64,000 nucleotides of DNA from Oceanobacillus profundus (GCF_003515705.1 NZ_QWEH01000003.1:186001-250000); one strand, 5' to 3'. Counted from the first letter of the stretch, positions 7,225-17,810 are shown. Notes: generated by a model from the sequence alone, not told the origin. Numbers and translations: made by a program.

Positions 7225-9387
7225 TCACTCCTCTTCGCCATCATAGGAAACCGTTCTGTTTCGTATGACTTCGTCGTCTCTAGTAATTGTATATTCCGCT
7301 TCACTATCAGGGGCAATCGTTAATGTAAACTCAAACTCACGATCTTCTGTAATTACTTCTTCCCTGTACACATCTGATATTTCGTTGTTTGCATCTCCAA
7401 TATAAATGCGAACAATCTGTTCTACGGGTTCTGAATCTTCTTCCTGATTTCCTTCGTTCCCTCGGTTCCCTTGGTTCCCTTGGTTTCCTTGGTTTCCTTC
7501 GTTTCCTTGGTTACCTTGATTACCTTCGTTTCCTTGGTCTTCCTCATCGTCCTCTGTTTCAGGATTGTACGGAACAGTAAGACTTATTGTGTGTGATCGT
7601 GGTGGCCTTGCTTCAGGTCCACTCGAAATATACACGTTAACCGTTGAACCTTCTTCCACTTCAGCTCCAGAGGCTGGATCTTGTCTAATGACTTCTCCTT
7701 CAGGAACCGTTTCAGAATTTTCTTTTATCACATTCATAACAAGATTTTCACCTTCTAAGTAAGACCTTGCCTCATCTTCCGTCATTCCTGCGAGGTTATT
7801 TAATCTAATCGCTTCTGGCCCAATGCTGACCTCAAAAATAACTCTTTCTTCACTTGGTACAACTTCACTTCCTGGTTCTGGCTGAATTTGTGTTATAATT
7901 TCGCCCTCTGGATTATCAGAATGCTTTTCAATGGTTATTATATTCGTAAAGCCTTCATCCTCCAGTAATCGATTCACCTGGCTAAAATCGCGTCCTACAT
8001 AGTCTTCAAATGTCACACGTTCTTTTCCTTGGCTTACAAATAGTGTAACAGTACTACCTTCTTTCGCAGATCTTCCGGCCTTTGGATCCGTTTGTACGAC
8101 TAGACCCTCTTCAATTTCATCTGAGTATGTCTCCTCTTCCTCAACAATAAATTTATCTGCTTCCAGTACTTCCCGTGCCTCTTCAACTTCCATCTCCGAA
8201 ACATCCTTGACAATAATGTCCTTCGGCTGCATCAGATCGGGAATTATGAACATTGCTGCTATACCTGCTGCAAGAAGAAGTAACACAACGATTATGATAA
8301 TCCATTTTTTCTTGCCACGTTTTTTCTTAGGCGGCTTCGTTTTGGCTGGTTTTTTGTCCTTTATTTTCTTCGTTTTCTTAGCCTTTTTGCCTGCATTCTT
8401 TTCTGCTGGATGATCTTCAGGATAATTTTTTGTGCCATCATCGAATTGATGAACTAATGTAGCCTGATCCATATCCTCTTCTATTTGCTGATCTGTAATA
8501 ATCGGAATTGCCTTTGTTTCTTCTCCAACCTCGACTGGTGGAGCGTATAAAGGCTCATTCAGCTTATCGGGATGTAATGCATTTTCAATTGCTTCCTCTA
8601 GCTCATAAATATTTTCATACCGATGAAATGGATCTTTTGCAGTCGCCTTCAAAACAATATTTTCTACACTTTGTGGAATATCTTGGTTAAACCTTCTTAC
8701 AGATGGTGTATTCGTCTGTAAATGTTTTAATGCAATTGATACAGGAGATTGTCCTGAAAATGGAAGTTTACCTGTTAATAGCTCATAGAGAACAATTCCA
8801 ATTGAATAGATATCTGACTTTTTTGTTGCCATACCGCCTCTGGCTTGTTCTGGAGATAAATAATGAACCGATCCGAGTATTGAATTTGTTTGCGTTAAAG
8901 ATGTTGCACTTAACGCAATAGCAATACCAAAATCAGTTACTTTCACCTGGCCAAAGCTGTTAATTAAAATATTTTGCGGTTTAATATCGCGATGTACAAT
9001 ATCGTTTGCATGAGCATGCGCAATTGCAGATATTAGTTGCTTCATAATATCCAATGCAACACGCACATCAATTGGACCATTATTTTGTATGTATTCCTTT
9101 AGTGTCATTCCGTCCACATATTCCATAACCATATAGAGGACTTGATCCTCTTCACCTACATCGAAAATATTAACGATATTCGGATGGGAGAGACTTGTAG
9201 CTGACTGCGCTTCCCGGTCAAAGCGTGCAATAAATTCTTCATCATGGATATACTCCATACGCAACGCTTTTACTGCAACATCACGGTTTAAAATCGTATC
9301 CCGTGCAAGGAATACATTCGCCATTCCACCTCCGCCAATTTTTTCAATTATCTTATAGCGCTCATTTAAAAGGTGACCACTTCTCAT
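7225..9387 (-). CDS. prkC: PASTA-domain Ser/Thr protein kinase PrkC
   Basis: Membrane receptor-type Hanks kinase that senses peptidoglycan fragments; in B. subtilis it triggers spore germination and phosphorylates CpgA, EF-Tu and others. 720 aa. Kinase domain about 11-270: glycine loop IGGGGMANV, K40 in VAVKALR, catalytic HRDIKPQN, DFG in VTDFGIA. A Lys-rich juxtamembrane stretch precedes one membrane helix (WIIIIVVLLLLAAG). Three PASTA repeats follow. A Gly-Asn-Gln/Glu tripeptide tract (about 617-647) then leads into a C-terminal Ig-like segment. The tract makes it longer than B. subtilis PrkC (648 aa). Start overlaps the prpC stop. Confidence 0.97.
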   Translation of the reverse strand: MRSGHLLNERYKIIEKIGGGGMANVFLARDTILNRDVAVKALRMEYIHDEEFIARFDREAQSATSLSHPNIVNIFDVGEEDQVLYMVMEYVDGMTLKEYIQNNGPIDVRVALDIMKQLISAIAHAHANDIVHRDIKPQNILINSFGQVKVTDFGIAIALSATSLTQTNSILGSVHYLSPEQARGGMATKKSDIYSIGIVLYELLTGKLPFSGQSPVSIALKHLQTNTPSVRRFNQDIPQSVENIVLKATAKDPFHRYENIYELEEAIENALHPDKLNEPLYAPPVEVGEETKAIPIITDQQIEEDMDQATLVHQFDDGTKNYPEDHPAEKNAGKKAKKTKKIKDKKPAKTKPPKKKRGKKKWIIIIVVLLLLAAGIAAMFIIPDLMQPKDIIVKDVSEMEVEEAREVLEADKFIVEEEETYSDEIEEGLVVQTDPKAGRSAKEGSTVTLFVSQGKERVTFEDYVGRDFSQVNRLLEDEGFTNIITIEKHSDNPEGEIITQIQPEPGSEVVPSEERVIFEVSIGPEAIRLNNLAGMTEDEARSYLEGENLVMNVIKENSETVPEGEVIRQDPASGAEVEEGSTVNVYISSGPEARPPRSHTISLTVPYNPETEDDEEDQGNEGNQGNQGNEGNQGNQGNQGNRGNEGNQEEDSEPVEQIVRIYIGDANNEISDVYREEVITEDREFEFTLTIAPDSEAEYTITRDDEVIRNRTVSYDGEEE
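7444..7536 (-). repeat. 9-bp tandem repeat encoding (Gln/Glu-Gly-Asn) x 10 inside prkC
   Basis: Ten consecutive xGN triplets, where x is Q, E or once R, encoded by tandem 9-bp units. They link the last PASTA domain to the C-terminal Ig-like segment of PrkC, on the outside of the membrane. Such a tract is prone to slippage and length change. The units are not identical at third positions, so the array is not brand new. Confidence 0.85.
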
Positions 9388-10142
9388 TCATCTTCACCCG
9401 CTTCCAACGAAGATCCATGTTGTAAGAGAATAAGTGTAATATTATCTTCTCCGCCTCGTTCATTGGCTAATCTGATCATCTCCAAGCCTGTTTCTTTCAA
9501 GTCTCCCGTTGCTGTTAAATAAGCAGCCATTTCCTGTTCACTCAGCTTATCGGACAAACCATCAGAACAGAGGAGTAGCTTATCTCCTGCCTCCCATTCT
9601 ACGGTTAATATATCTTCTGAAACAGTTTCTTCCGTACCCACAGCCTTCAATATTATATTTTTCCTTGGATGCCATTCTGCATCTTGTTCTGAGATTTGTC
9701 CCGAACGTAATAGCTCATTTACTAATGAGTGGTCTTCTGTCACTTGTTTAAAACCATTCTCATTTAAAAGGTAGCCACGGCTATCACCTACATGTGCGAT
9801 GGTTAAAAATTCGTCTGTACAAATGGCCGCAACAATGGTCGTGCCCATTCCCTCACATTCCTTGTTTTGCAACGAATGTTCATATATAGATTGATTCACA
9901 TCTGAAATGGTATCCGATAGCCATACTTCGGCTTTATCTGGAGCATTTACGCGATCTGTTGTTTGCCATTTTTGTTTCATTAATTTTGTAGCAAGCTGAC
10001 TCGCTACATCTCCCGCCTGATGACCACCCATTCCATCAGCGATAATCGCAATTAGCTGATCATCTGTATTATAAAATAGACCACCTGAATCTTCATTATG
10101 AGCCCGAATCTTACCACGATCTGTTAGAAAATAACCTTCCAT
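9384..10142 (-). CDS. prpC: PP2C-type protein phosphatase PrpC (Stp)
   Basis: Mn/Mg-dependent Ser/Thr phosphatase that reverses PrkC phosphorylation. 252 aa. PPM motifs: TDRGKIRAHNEDS at the start, ADGMGGH near residue 35, GTTIVAA near 100, VGDSRGY near 118, LLCSDGLSD near 190, and GGEDNITLI near the end. The four-base overlap with prkC indicates translational coupling. In B. subtilis rlmN precedes prpC; here 111 bp of non-coding DNA precede it instead. Confidence 0.97.
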   Translation of the reverse strand: MEGYFLTDRGKIRAHNEDSGGLFYNTDDQLIAIIADGMGGHQAGDVASQLATKLMKQKWQTTDRVNAPDKAEVWLSDTISDVNQSIYEHSLQNKECEGMGTTIVAAICTDEFLTIAHVGDSRGYLLNENGFKQVTEDHSLVNELLRSGQISEQDAEWHPRKNIILKAVGTEETVSEDILTVEWEAGDKLLLCSDGLSDKLSEQEMAAYLTATGDLKETGLEMIRLANERGGEDNITLILLQHGSSLEAGEDE

Positions 10143-10253
10143 CTTATTCCCCCCTTGCTTTCAAGTAATATATACGTAAATTACGTGTTATTTTCAGGTT
10201 AAAAACGTCATTTAAAGTATTGCACAATTTTCCCAATAAAAGAACCAAATTTA

Positions 10254-11597
10254 TTAATTTTTTTTCAAGCGTGTTAAGAAGAATCCATCCGTCCCATCAT
10301 GAGGAAATAACTGTAGACCAATATCAGTTATTCCTTGTGCATACTTTAATGTAGCTGGTAATGTTTCAAAAAACGTTTCATCGATTTGAAAGTCATGCTG
10401 ATTAGCTAGGAAATTTTGCACTACTTTTTCATTTTCTAACACATCGACTGTACATGTGCTATAAATCAACAATCCGTCTTTTTTAAGCAATGGTGCTACA
10501 TGTTCAAGTATTTCCGATTGAATTACCGCTAACCTTTTGATATCTTCTTCGTTTTTATGATATTTGATTTCTGGCTTTCCACGGATTACTCCTAATCCAG
10601 AGCAAGGAGCATCAATCAAAATTCGATCAAAGGTAGCTTCCTCATAGAGTTCATCAAGCTTTCTAGCATCGCCAGGTTTAGCATCAATAATCGTCAAATC
10701 CAGTTGATGCGCTTTATCATCAATAAGCTTAACTTTCTTTTTGTGCAGGTCAAATGCATGAATATCCCCTTCATCCCGCATTTTTTCAGCGATGTGCGTT
10801 ACTTTACCGCCTGGTGCGCTACATGCGTCCAGTACTTTCATGCCTGGTTCTACTTCTAACATTTCTGCAACAAGCATCGAGCTTTGGTCTTGAATTGTTA
10901 CATAGCCTTGTCGAAACAATTCCGTATGCAGAATGTTCCCTTTTTCCACAATAATACCTTGTTCTGAAAAAAGAGATGCTTTTGTTTCAAAGCCAAGATC
11001 TTCTAAACTGCGCATCGCTTTCTCTCTCGTAATCTTCATCGGTTGAATTCGAATGGCAATCGGCTTTTTCGTCAGATTGGCTTCACACATCGCTTTAACC
11101 GTTTCATAGTCATACATTGTCATCCATCGTTCCACAAGCCATTCGGGATGGCTTGTCCCGATAGAGAGCCTTTTTGCATCATCTTTGATCCCTTTTATAT
11201 CTGGTACACCGTTACGCTGTATATTACGTAATACACCATTAACAAAAGAAGCAATTCCTTTATGACCACGCTGTTTTGCAATTTCCACTGCTTCATGAAT
11301 TATTGCATGATCAGGAACTTTATCTAGGTAAACCATTTGATACACAGACATTCGTAATAGCATACGAACCCAGGCATCCATTTTCTTATTTTTCTTCACA
11401 AAACTGTCTAAATAATAGTCTAAAGTCATTTTCCGCTGAATTGTACCATAAACAATTTCTGTTAATAGCCCTTCATCTTTTGGAGCAATTCGCTTGGATT
11501 TCATCTCATTGTCGATTAGTAAATGGCTGAATCCACTATCTTTCTCAATGCGAAGTAATAAATCCAGAATTGTGTTTCGCAGCTGATATACTGTCAT
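10254..11597 (-). CDS. rsmB: 16S rRNA (cytosine-967-C5)-methyltransferase RsmB
   Basis: Methylates C967 of 16S rRNA using S-adenosylmethionine. The N-terminal NusB-like RNA-binding domain (about 1-130) is followed by the Nol1/Nop2/Sun catalytic domain, with CSAPGGKVTHIAE (SAM loop), DAPCSGLGVI and YSTCTVDVLENE, carrying the two functional cysteines. I place the start at the ATG of MTVYQLRNT, with AGGTG 5 nt upstream overlapping the fmt stop; a GTG three codons earlier is possible. 447 aa. It follows fmt as in B. subtilis. Confidence 0.95.
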   Translation of the reverse strand: MTVYQLRNTILDLLLRIEKDSGFSHLLIDNEMKSKRIAPKDEGLLTEIVYGTIQRKMTLDYYLDSFVKKNKKMDAWVRMLLRMSVYQMVYLDKVPDHAIIHEAVEIAKQRGHKGIASFVNGVLRNIQRNGVPDIKGIKDDAKRLSIGTSHPEWLVERWMTMYDYETVKAMCEANLTKKPIAIRIQPMKITREKAMRSLEDLGFETKASLFSEQGIIVEKGNILHTELFRQGYVTIQDQSSMLVAEMLEVEPGMKVLDACSAPGGKVTHIAEKMRDEGDIHAFDLHKKKVKLIDDKAHQLDLTIIDAKPGDARKLDELYEEATFDRILIDAPCSGLGVIRGKPEIKYHKNEEDIKRLAVIQSEILEHVAPLLKKDGLLIYSTCTVDVLENEKVVQNFLANQHDFQIDETFFETLPATLKYAQGITDIGLQLFPHDGTDGFFLTRLKKN

Positions 11598-11598
11598 A

Positions 11599-12543
11599 TT
11601 ATTCACCTAATACCGTTCCAATTTTAATACGATCTTCTGAAGCTTGCAGGTAATCTTTTACAAACATTCGCTTCTTGCCTGCGGGCTGAATTTCTGTTAC
11701 ATTTATCCCTTTTTGGTTCCCACAAACAACGACAAATCCTTCTGTACCTATTTTTTCAACAATTTCACCCGGAGTTCTTCCGTCGTATAGTGTCTCAACG
11801 GGATTTCCCCACCAGATTTTCATCACATTTCCTTCATATGTCGTAAATGCAACTGGCCATGGATGCATGCCGCGGATTTGATTGTAAATAGCGATGTTAT
11901 CTTGGTTCCAATCAATTTTTTCCTGTTCTCTTTTAATGTTTGATGCAAACGTAGCTTTTGAGTTGTCTTGTTTTTTTGGTTGCAATTCATTTAAGAAGAG
12001 CTTTGGCAAGGTCTCCATTAAAAGCGATGCGCCTGTTTGCGATAATTTATCATGCATTGACCCAACATGATCATCTCGTTCAATCGGAACTGCTCGTTGC
12101 GTGAGAATATCTCCAGCGTCTAATTTTTCAACCATGTACATAATGGTAATTCCTGTTTCTTTCTTTCCTTCCATGATTGCATAATGGATTGGAGCTCCAC
12201 CACGCAATTCTGGTAATAATGATGCATGTACATTAATACAGCCATATGGTGGATTTTCAAGCAATTCGTTTGGCAGCAACTGGCCATATGCAGCAGTTAC
12301 GATCAAATCTGGATTGTAGGATAGAATTTCTTCGTATTCATCCTTAAGTTTTTCTGGCTGAAATACTGGAATATTTGCTTTCTCTGCTTCTACTTTAACT
12401 GGAGGAGGCGTAATAACACGCTTTCTCCCTTTAGGACGATCTGGTTGTGTAACAGCTAGCACAACTTCATATTCAGAATTAATTAGTGTTTGTAAAACCG
12501 GAACAGAGAAATCCGGTGTACCCATAAAAACAATTCGTTTCAT
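11599..12543 (-). CDS. fmt: Methionyl-tRNA formyltransferase
   Basis: Formylates initiator Met-tRNA using 10-formyl-tetrahydrofolate. 314 aa, usual length. The catalytic-domain motifs [30 protein letters not shown] (formyl-folate/active-site loop) and [12 protein letters not shown] are present, with the C-terminal OB-like tRNA-binding domain after about residue 205. In B. subtilis the deformylase gene def sits between priA and fmt; here only 32 bp separate priA and fmt, so def must be elsewhere in the genome. Confidence 0.97.
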   Translation of the reverse strand: MKRIVFMGTPDFSVPVLQTLINSEYEVVLAVTQPDRPKGRKRVITPPPVKVEAEKANIPVFQPEKLKDEYEEILSYNPDLIVTAAYGQLLPNELLENPPYGCINVHASLLPELRGGAPIHYAIMEGKKETGITIMYMVEKLDAGDILTQRAVPIERDDHVGSMHDKLSQTGASLLMETLPKLFLNELQPKKQDNSKATFASNIKREQEKIDWNQDNIAIYNQIRGMHPWPVAFTTYEGNVMKIWWGNPVETLYDGRTPGEIVEKIGTEGFVVVCGNQKGINVTEIQPAGKKRMFVKDYLQASEDRIKIGTVLGE

Positions 12544-12575
12544 TTTATAGCCTTCTTTCTATTCAATAGCTTGTC

Positions 12576-14990
12576 TTACATCATATGGTAAGGTTGCATA
12601 TCGACGGTAATTAGCAAATCGTTTTTCCGTATGTCGTCTGCAAAAATAGCTTTTAATTTATTTAAATAGGTTCGTAAGTTTGGTTCGTTTCTATATTTTA
12701 TCATGCATTGATAGCGATATCTATCTTTGATCCGCGGAATAGGAGACGGTGTCGGCCCTAATAATACCGTTCCATCTCCGACATGCTGCGAAAGCATTTG
12801 GACAATTTGTTGTGTTGTCTGGACAGCTTTCACTTGATTCTCATGAGAAACCGTTACAAGTGCTAAAAAATAATAGGGTGGATATTGAAAAGCTTTACGC
12901 ATAGCCATTTCCCGTTTATAAAAGGTTTGGAAGTCATACTGACTTGCCAGCTCAATACTATAGTGCTCTGGTGTATATGTTTGAACGATTACCGTTCCAG
13001 GAAGTTCATGCCTTCCAGCACGACCGCTTACTTGCGTTAACAGTTGAAATGTTTTCTCTGATGAACGGAAGTCTGGAAGGTGCAGCATTGAATCTGCTGT
13101 CAGAACACCAACTAGTGTAACATTCTCAAAGTCTAGCCCCTTCGCAATCATCTGTGTTCCTAATAATATATCTGCTTGCTTTTCCCCGAATTGCTTTAAC
13201 AGCTTTTCATGTGCGCCTTTTCTTCTAGTAGTATCAACATCCATACGAATCACTCTTGCTTCAGGTAGAAGCTTTGTTAATGATTCCTCCACACGTTGTG
13301 TCCCTGTACCAAAATAGCGAATTAAATCACTTTCACATTCTGGGCAGACAACAGGTACCCTTTCTTCATAAGAACAATAGTGACATTTCATTTGATTACT
13401 GTTTTTATGATACGTTAAAGCTATATCACAATGTGGACATTCTTTTACATGTCCACAGTCTCGACACATGATAAAAGTTGAATAGCCTCTTCGGTTAAGC
13501 AACAATACGATTTGTTCCCTATTTTCAAGGCATTGTTCCATCTTTTCCATTAAGTCTCTGGAAAACATTGTACGATTTCCAGCATGTAACTCCTGCCGCA
13601 TATCAACTATCTTCACTTCCGGCATGTCCATCTGATTCGTCCGCTCACTTAAAGTTGCTAGCTGGTAAACGCCTTTACTGGCTCTTGCATAAGATTCTAA
13701 AGCTGGAGTGGCACTTCCCAAAATAACTGGGCAGCTATTGGTTTTCCCGCGATGAATAGCAACATCACGCGCATGATAGCGTGGCTGATCCTCTTGTTTA
13801 TAGGTCGTTTCATGTTCCTCATCAATAATAATAATTCCTAAATTCTCGAATGGAGCAAAAACGGCTGAACGAGCCCCGACAACGACTTTCACTTCTTTTC
13901 GCTGAACTTTGCGCCATTCATCATATTTTTCTCCTGCTGAAAGCGCACTATGCATTACAGCAACCATGGAGCCAAACCTGCCTTTAAACCGGTTGACCAT
14001 TTGCGGTGTTAATGAAATTTCCGGCACAAGTACAATTGCTTCTTTCCCTTTATTCAAGACTTCTTGAATCGCTTGTAAATAAATTTCTGTTTTACCACTG
14101 CCTGTAACCCCATGAATCAGGAAAACATCATGCTTGTCCGCTTGAACTGCATCATTAATCGGTGCAATTGCCTCCTCTTGTTGTTTGGTTAAAGTCAGTG
14201 GTGTTGTTCTCTCGAATTCACGATTTTGATAGGGGTCACGCATTACTTCCTGTTGGTAGGTTTCCAGCAAACCTTTATCAACGAGCGTCTTAACTGTACT
14301 TTTGGTGGTCCCTACTTTCTTTAATAATTCCTGCTGTTCAATCGGCTTTTCATATTCCATAAAAAACGAAAGGAGGAGTTTTTGCTTTTTCGCATTTTTG
14401 TTTAAATCGTGTAATGCTTCCTCTAACAAGTACATATCTTTTGTAGGTTTAACCATTGTTACATGCTTTTTGGTAATACGAGATTTCACAAGATAATCAA
14501 CGGAAATATCTCCTGCTTCAATTAACTTTTGAAGCTGGTAGTAACGAATAGAGGCTGCTTCAAACTCCGCAAATGGAATGTAGTCTCGACCAGCAAATAA
14601 TAGTTCAAACGCTTCAGGAAGCTGCTCCTCTGTCATACGCACAAGTTCCTTCTCATAGGTCGACTTTAATACTTGCGGAAGCATTGCTTGTAATGCAGTA
14701 ATCGATAAGCTAAGCGTCTCATTAGCCACCCATTTTCCGAGTTCAAGCAATTCTTCTGTCAACACTGGTGTGAAATCTAAAACATTTATGATTTCTTTTA
14801 GTTTGGTAAAAGAAGATTCACTTACTCTATCTACAACAAACCCCATGATTTTACGGGGGCCAAAGGGGACAATTACACGCATCCCTACTGTAAGCATTTC
14901 TTGAAATTTTTCAGGTATTACATAGTCAAACGTTTGGTTCGTTGAACTTGACGGTACATCAACAATAACTCTAGCTATATTCAAATTCAT
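12576..14990 (-). CDS. priA: Primosomal replication-restart helicase PriA
   Basis: 3'-5' DNA helicase that reloads the replisome at stalled forks. 804 aa, normal. Order: N-terminal 3'-OH-binding domain (about 1-110), winged helix, then the helicase core with Walker A in HGVTGSGKTEIY near 295 and the DEEH box IIIDEEHETTYK near 390. A cysteine zinc module interrupts the helicase core (CRDCGHVKECPHC, CHYC, CPEC; about 510-555), followed by C-terminal helicase motifs (GTQMIAKGLDF, QVSGRAGR). Its ATG overlaps the coaBC stop by 4 bp. Confidence 0.98.
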   Translation of the reverse strand: MNLNIARVIVDVPSSSTNQTFDYVIPEKFQEMLTVGMRVIVPFGPRKIMGFVVDRVSESSFTKLKEIINVLDFTPVLTEELLELGKWVANETLSLSITALQAMLPQVLKSTYEKELVRMTEEQLPEAFELLFAGRDYIPFAEFEAASIRYYQLQKLIEAGDISVDYLVKSRITKKHVTMVKPTKDMYLLEEALHDLNKNAKKQKLLLSFFMEYEKPIEQQELLKKVGTTKSTVKTLVDKGLLETYQQEVMRDPYQNREFERTTPLTLTKQQEEAIAPINDAVQADKHDVFLIHGVTGSGKTEIYLQAIQEVLNKGKEAIVLVPEISLTPQMVNRFKGRFGSMVAVMHSALSAGEKYDEWRKVQRKEVKVVVGARSAVFAPFENLGIIIIDEEHETTYKQEDQPRYHARDVAIHRGKTNSCPVILGSATPALESYARASKGVYQLATLSERTNQMDMPEVKIVDMRQELHAGNRTMFSRDLMEKMEQCLENREQIVLLLNRRGYSTFIMCRDCGHVKECPHCDIALTYHKNSNQMKCHYCSYEERVPVVCPECESDLIRYFGTGTQRVEESLTKLLPEARVIRMDVDTTRRKGAHEKLLKQFGEKQADILLGTQMIAKGLDFENVTLVGVLTADSMLHLPDFRSSEKTFQLLTQVSGRAGRHELPGTVIVQTYTPEHYSIELASQYDFQTFYKREMAMRKAFQYPPYYFLALVTVSHENQVKAVQTTQQIVQMLSQHVGDGTVLLGPTPSPIPRIKDRYRYQCMIKYRNEPNLRTYLNKLKAIFADDIRKNDLLITVDMQPYHMM

Positions 14991-16189
14991 TCATCCTTCA
15001 TATCACGGTCAATAAATTCTAAGATTCTTGCTGCTACTTCCCTTTTTGAAGCTATAGAAACCTCATCTTGATGCATCGCTTTATTTAAATAGGTCACCAT
15101 ATTGGTATCCCCTTCAAAACCCGCACCTTCTGCTGATACATCATTCACAACGATGGCATCTAAATGCTTCTGCAATAACTTTTTCTCTCCGTATTCGAGT
15201 GGGTTATTTGTTTCAGCAGCAAACCCTACCAAGAATTGATTTGTTTTCATTTCACCAAGTGATTTTAGAATATCTTTCGTACGCTCCATTTCAATTTGCC
15301 AATTACCATCTTGTTTTTTAACTTTTTGTTCATGTACAAGTTTTGGTCTGTAATCTGCTACAGCAGCAGCTTTTATCACAATATCTTGGTCTGCAAAATG
15401 TGCGTGCATTGCTTTATACATATCTTCAGCAGTCAATACGCTAACCCGTTTAACCTTTGGGTGTGAAATACGCTCCGAAACAGGACCAGAAACAAGTGTC
15501 ACTTCAGCACCTAGTTCTGCAGCAACTTCTGCAAGTGCATAACCCATTTTTCCTGAGGATCGATTTGTAAAAAAGCGTACAGGGTCAACCTTTTCACGTG
15601 TTGGACCAGCCGATATTAGCACCTTTTTTCCGGCAAGCATTTGCTCTTTAAGCTGATGACTTTCAACTGCTGCAATTATACTTTCAGGTTCTTCTAATCG
15701 ACCTTTTCCAACATACCCGCAGGCTAAGTAACCTGCTCCGGGTTCGATAAAGTGGTAGCCCCAATCCTCAAGTTGTTTCATATTTTGTATAACTGCAGGA
15801 TGGGCATACATATGAACATTCATTGCAGGTGCAATGTAAACATCCGCTTCCGTAGCCAATAGTGTTGTTGATAACATATCGTCAGCAATGCCATTTGCAA
15901 GTTTACCAATTATATTTGCGGTCGCGGGTGCAATAATTGCAATATCTGCCCAATCTGCAACGTCAATATGAGCAATTTTTTTTGGATTTTTTTCATCGAA
16001 TGTATCAATATATACAGGGTTTCTTGATAAAGCTTGAAACGTTAATGGTGAAACAAATTTAGCTGCACTTTCTGTCATCATTACTTTCACATTTGCGCCT
16101 TTTTGAGTTAATTTACTGGCAAGCGCACATGCTTTATACACGGCAATTCCACCAGAAACTCCGAGTAGAATATTTTTTTGATTAACCAT
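14987..16189 (-). CDS. coaBC: Bifunctional phosphopantothenoylcysteine decarboxylase/synthase CoaBC
   Basis: Carries two steps of coenzyme A synthesis: ligation of cysteine to 4'-phosphopantothenate (CoaB) and FMN-dependent decarboxylation (CoaC). 400 aa. CoaC half about 1-185: GVSGGIAVYKA, the AHIDVADWADI histidine, APAMNVHMY and the substrate clamp GYLACGYVGKGRL. CoaB half about 190-400: SAGPTREKVDPVRF, NRSSGKMGYALA and KAAAVADYRPK. Followed directly by priA, as in B. subtilis. Upstream, a family 1 repeat separates it from rpoZ. Confidence 0.97.
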   Translation of the reverse strand: MVNQKNILLGVSGGIAVYKACALASKLTQKGANVKVMMTESAAKFVSPLTFQALSRNPVYIDTFDEKNPKKIAHIDVADWADIAIIAPATANIIGKLANGIADDMLSTTLLATEADVYIAPAMNVHMYAHPAVIQNMKQLEDWGYHFIEPGAGYLACGYVGKGRLEEPESIIAAVESHQLKEQMLAGKKVLISAGPTREKVDPVRFFTNRSSGKMGYALAEVAAELGAEVTLVSGPVSERISHPKVKRVSVLTAEDMYKAMHAHFADQDIVIKAAAVADYRPKLVHEQKVKKQDGNWQIEMERTKDILKSLGEMKTNQFLVGFAAETNNPLEYGEKKLLQKHLDAIVVNDVSAEGAGFEGDTNMVTYLNKAMHQDEVSIASKREVAARILEFIDRDMKDE

Positions 16190-16338
16190 TTATTTTACCC
16201 CTTTCAAACCTAATATCTAGTTGGAAACATCCCTAAAACATACTATCCTTGTACTTAAGCAAGTTTAGTAAAAAATTGGACTACGAGTACTTTTCCTATC
16301 AAAATAAAGTTGTTGTTTTTACATAACAGGATTAAACT

Positions 16339-16682
16339 GCGAACAAATGTGCGATGGGGTATAGAGCCTTTGCACTGCTTTGGAAATACACTTCGCTCGT
16401 ACTGGCTTATTGGCTATTACAACAACGTTATCAAAAACAAAAGCGTTGCTCTAACCAGTCCGGATGAGCGTAGGCCGGTGACTCCTCTAAAATAAAAACC
16501 AATTTTCTTCGTGCGATGTAAAAGCTGACGGAGCATTCCTTGTCCTGCGGGAATAACACGTGTCTGAAAACTCACGGGAAGTGGTTTTCTTCCGGAAAGA
16601 CTGAAGCCGTGCGCTAAGGTGCGCATCCGTCTGAAGCGATTCCGGACGGCGACAGTTGCTCCTACCAAAGCAGTTAGTTCGC
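16339..16682 (-). repeat. Family 1 structured repeat, copy A
   Basis: A 344-bp non-coding element between coaBC and rpoZ, bounded by a perfect 7-bp inverted repeat TGCGAAC ... GTTCGCA (16338 and 16683 outermost). Read on the minus strand it starts near CGCCGTCCGG, contains the conserved hairpins GGAAG-N7-CTTCC and GTTT-TC-AGAC, and closes with TCCGGAC. That outer stem is GTCCGGA/TCCGGAC, a compensatory change from GTCCGGG/CCCGGAC in copies C and D. It carries an extra ~60-nt stretch inside the 3' side of the fold. Short open frames across it are not judged to be genes. Flanks 16190-16338 and 16683-16914 hold no recognisable feature. Confidence 0.85.
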
Positions 16683-16914
16683 AATTGCCTTCAAATGCGA
16701 TGATATGTAGTTACACTATTAATTATTATAAGCACTACCTTAGGCTCAGTTGGTTTTCTGTCAATTAAAGAACAGTATATCTTCTGTTTTTTTTCATTCG
16801 TTCAAGACGCATTTTTTATTATCACACTACAACTATTGCATTAATTTAGTTATAACATATCGCAATACATATATCTTGTATAAAGCTACTTTATAAATGA
16901 CGCAATGACAAGAA

Positions 16915-16943
16915 TACCCTCCGTGAGAAAAGAACGGAGGGTA
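16915..16943 (-). terminator. Terminator after rpoZ
   Basis: Stem TACCCTCCGT / ACGGAGGGTA (10 bp) with a 9-nt loop, just after the rpoZ stop. On the minus strand it is followed by TTCTTGTC, a weak T run. It ends the remA-gmk-rpoZ transcript before copy A of the repeat. Confidence 0.75.
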
Positions 16944-16950
16944 AACTTCA

Positions 16951-17810
<860 letters not shown>

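Noticed and set aside
7389-7580. Repetitive Leu/Gly plus-strand frame across prkC
   Set aside because: It is the antisense shadow of the xGN tandem repeat in prkC.
16417-16684. Open frames such as one with LAHGFSLSGRKPLP in family 1 copies (also at 19339-19648, 26623-26901, 49535-49904)
   Set aside because: The frames track the repeat's stems, lack ribosome-binding sites, start and stop at different places in each copy, and the base changes preserve pairing rather than protein sequence.
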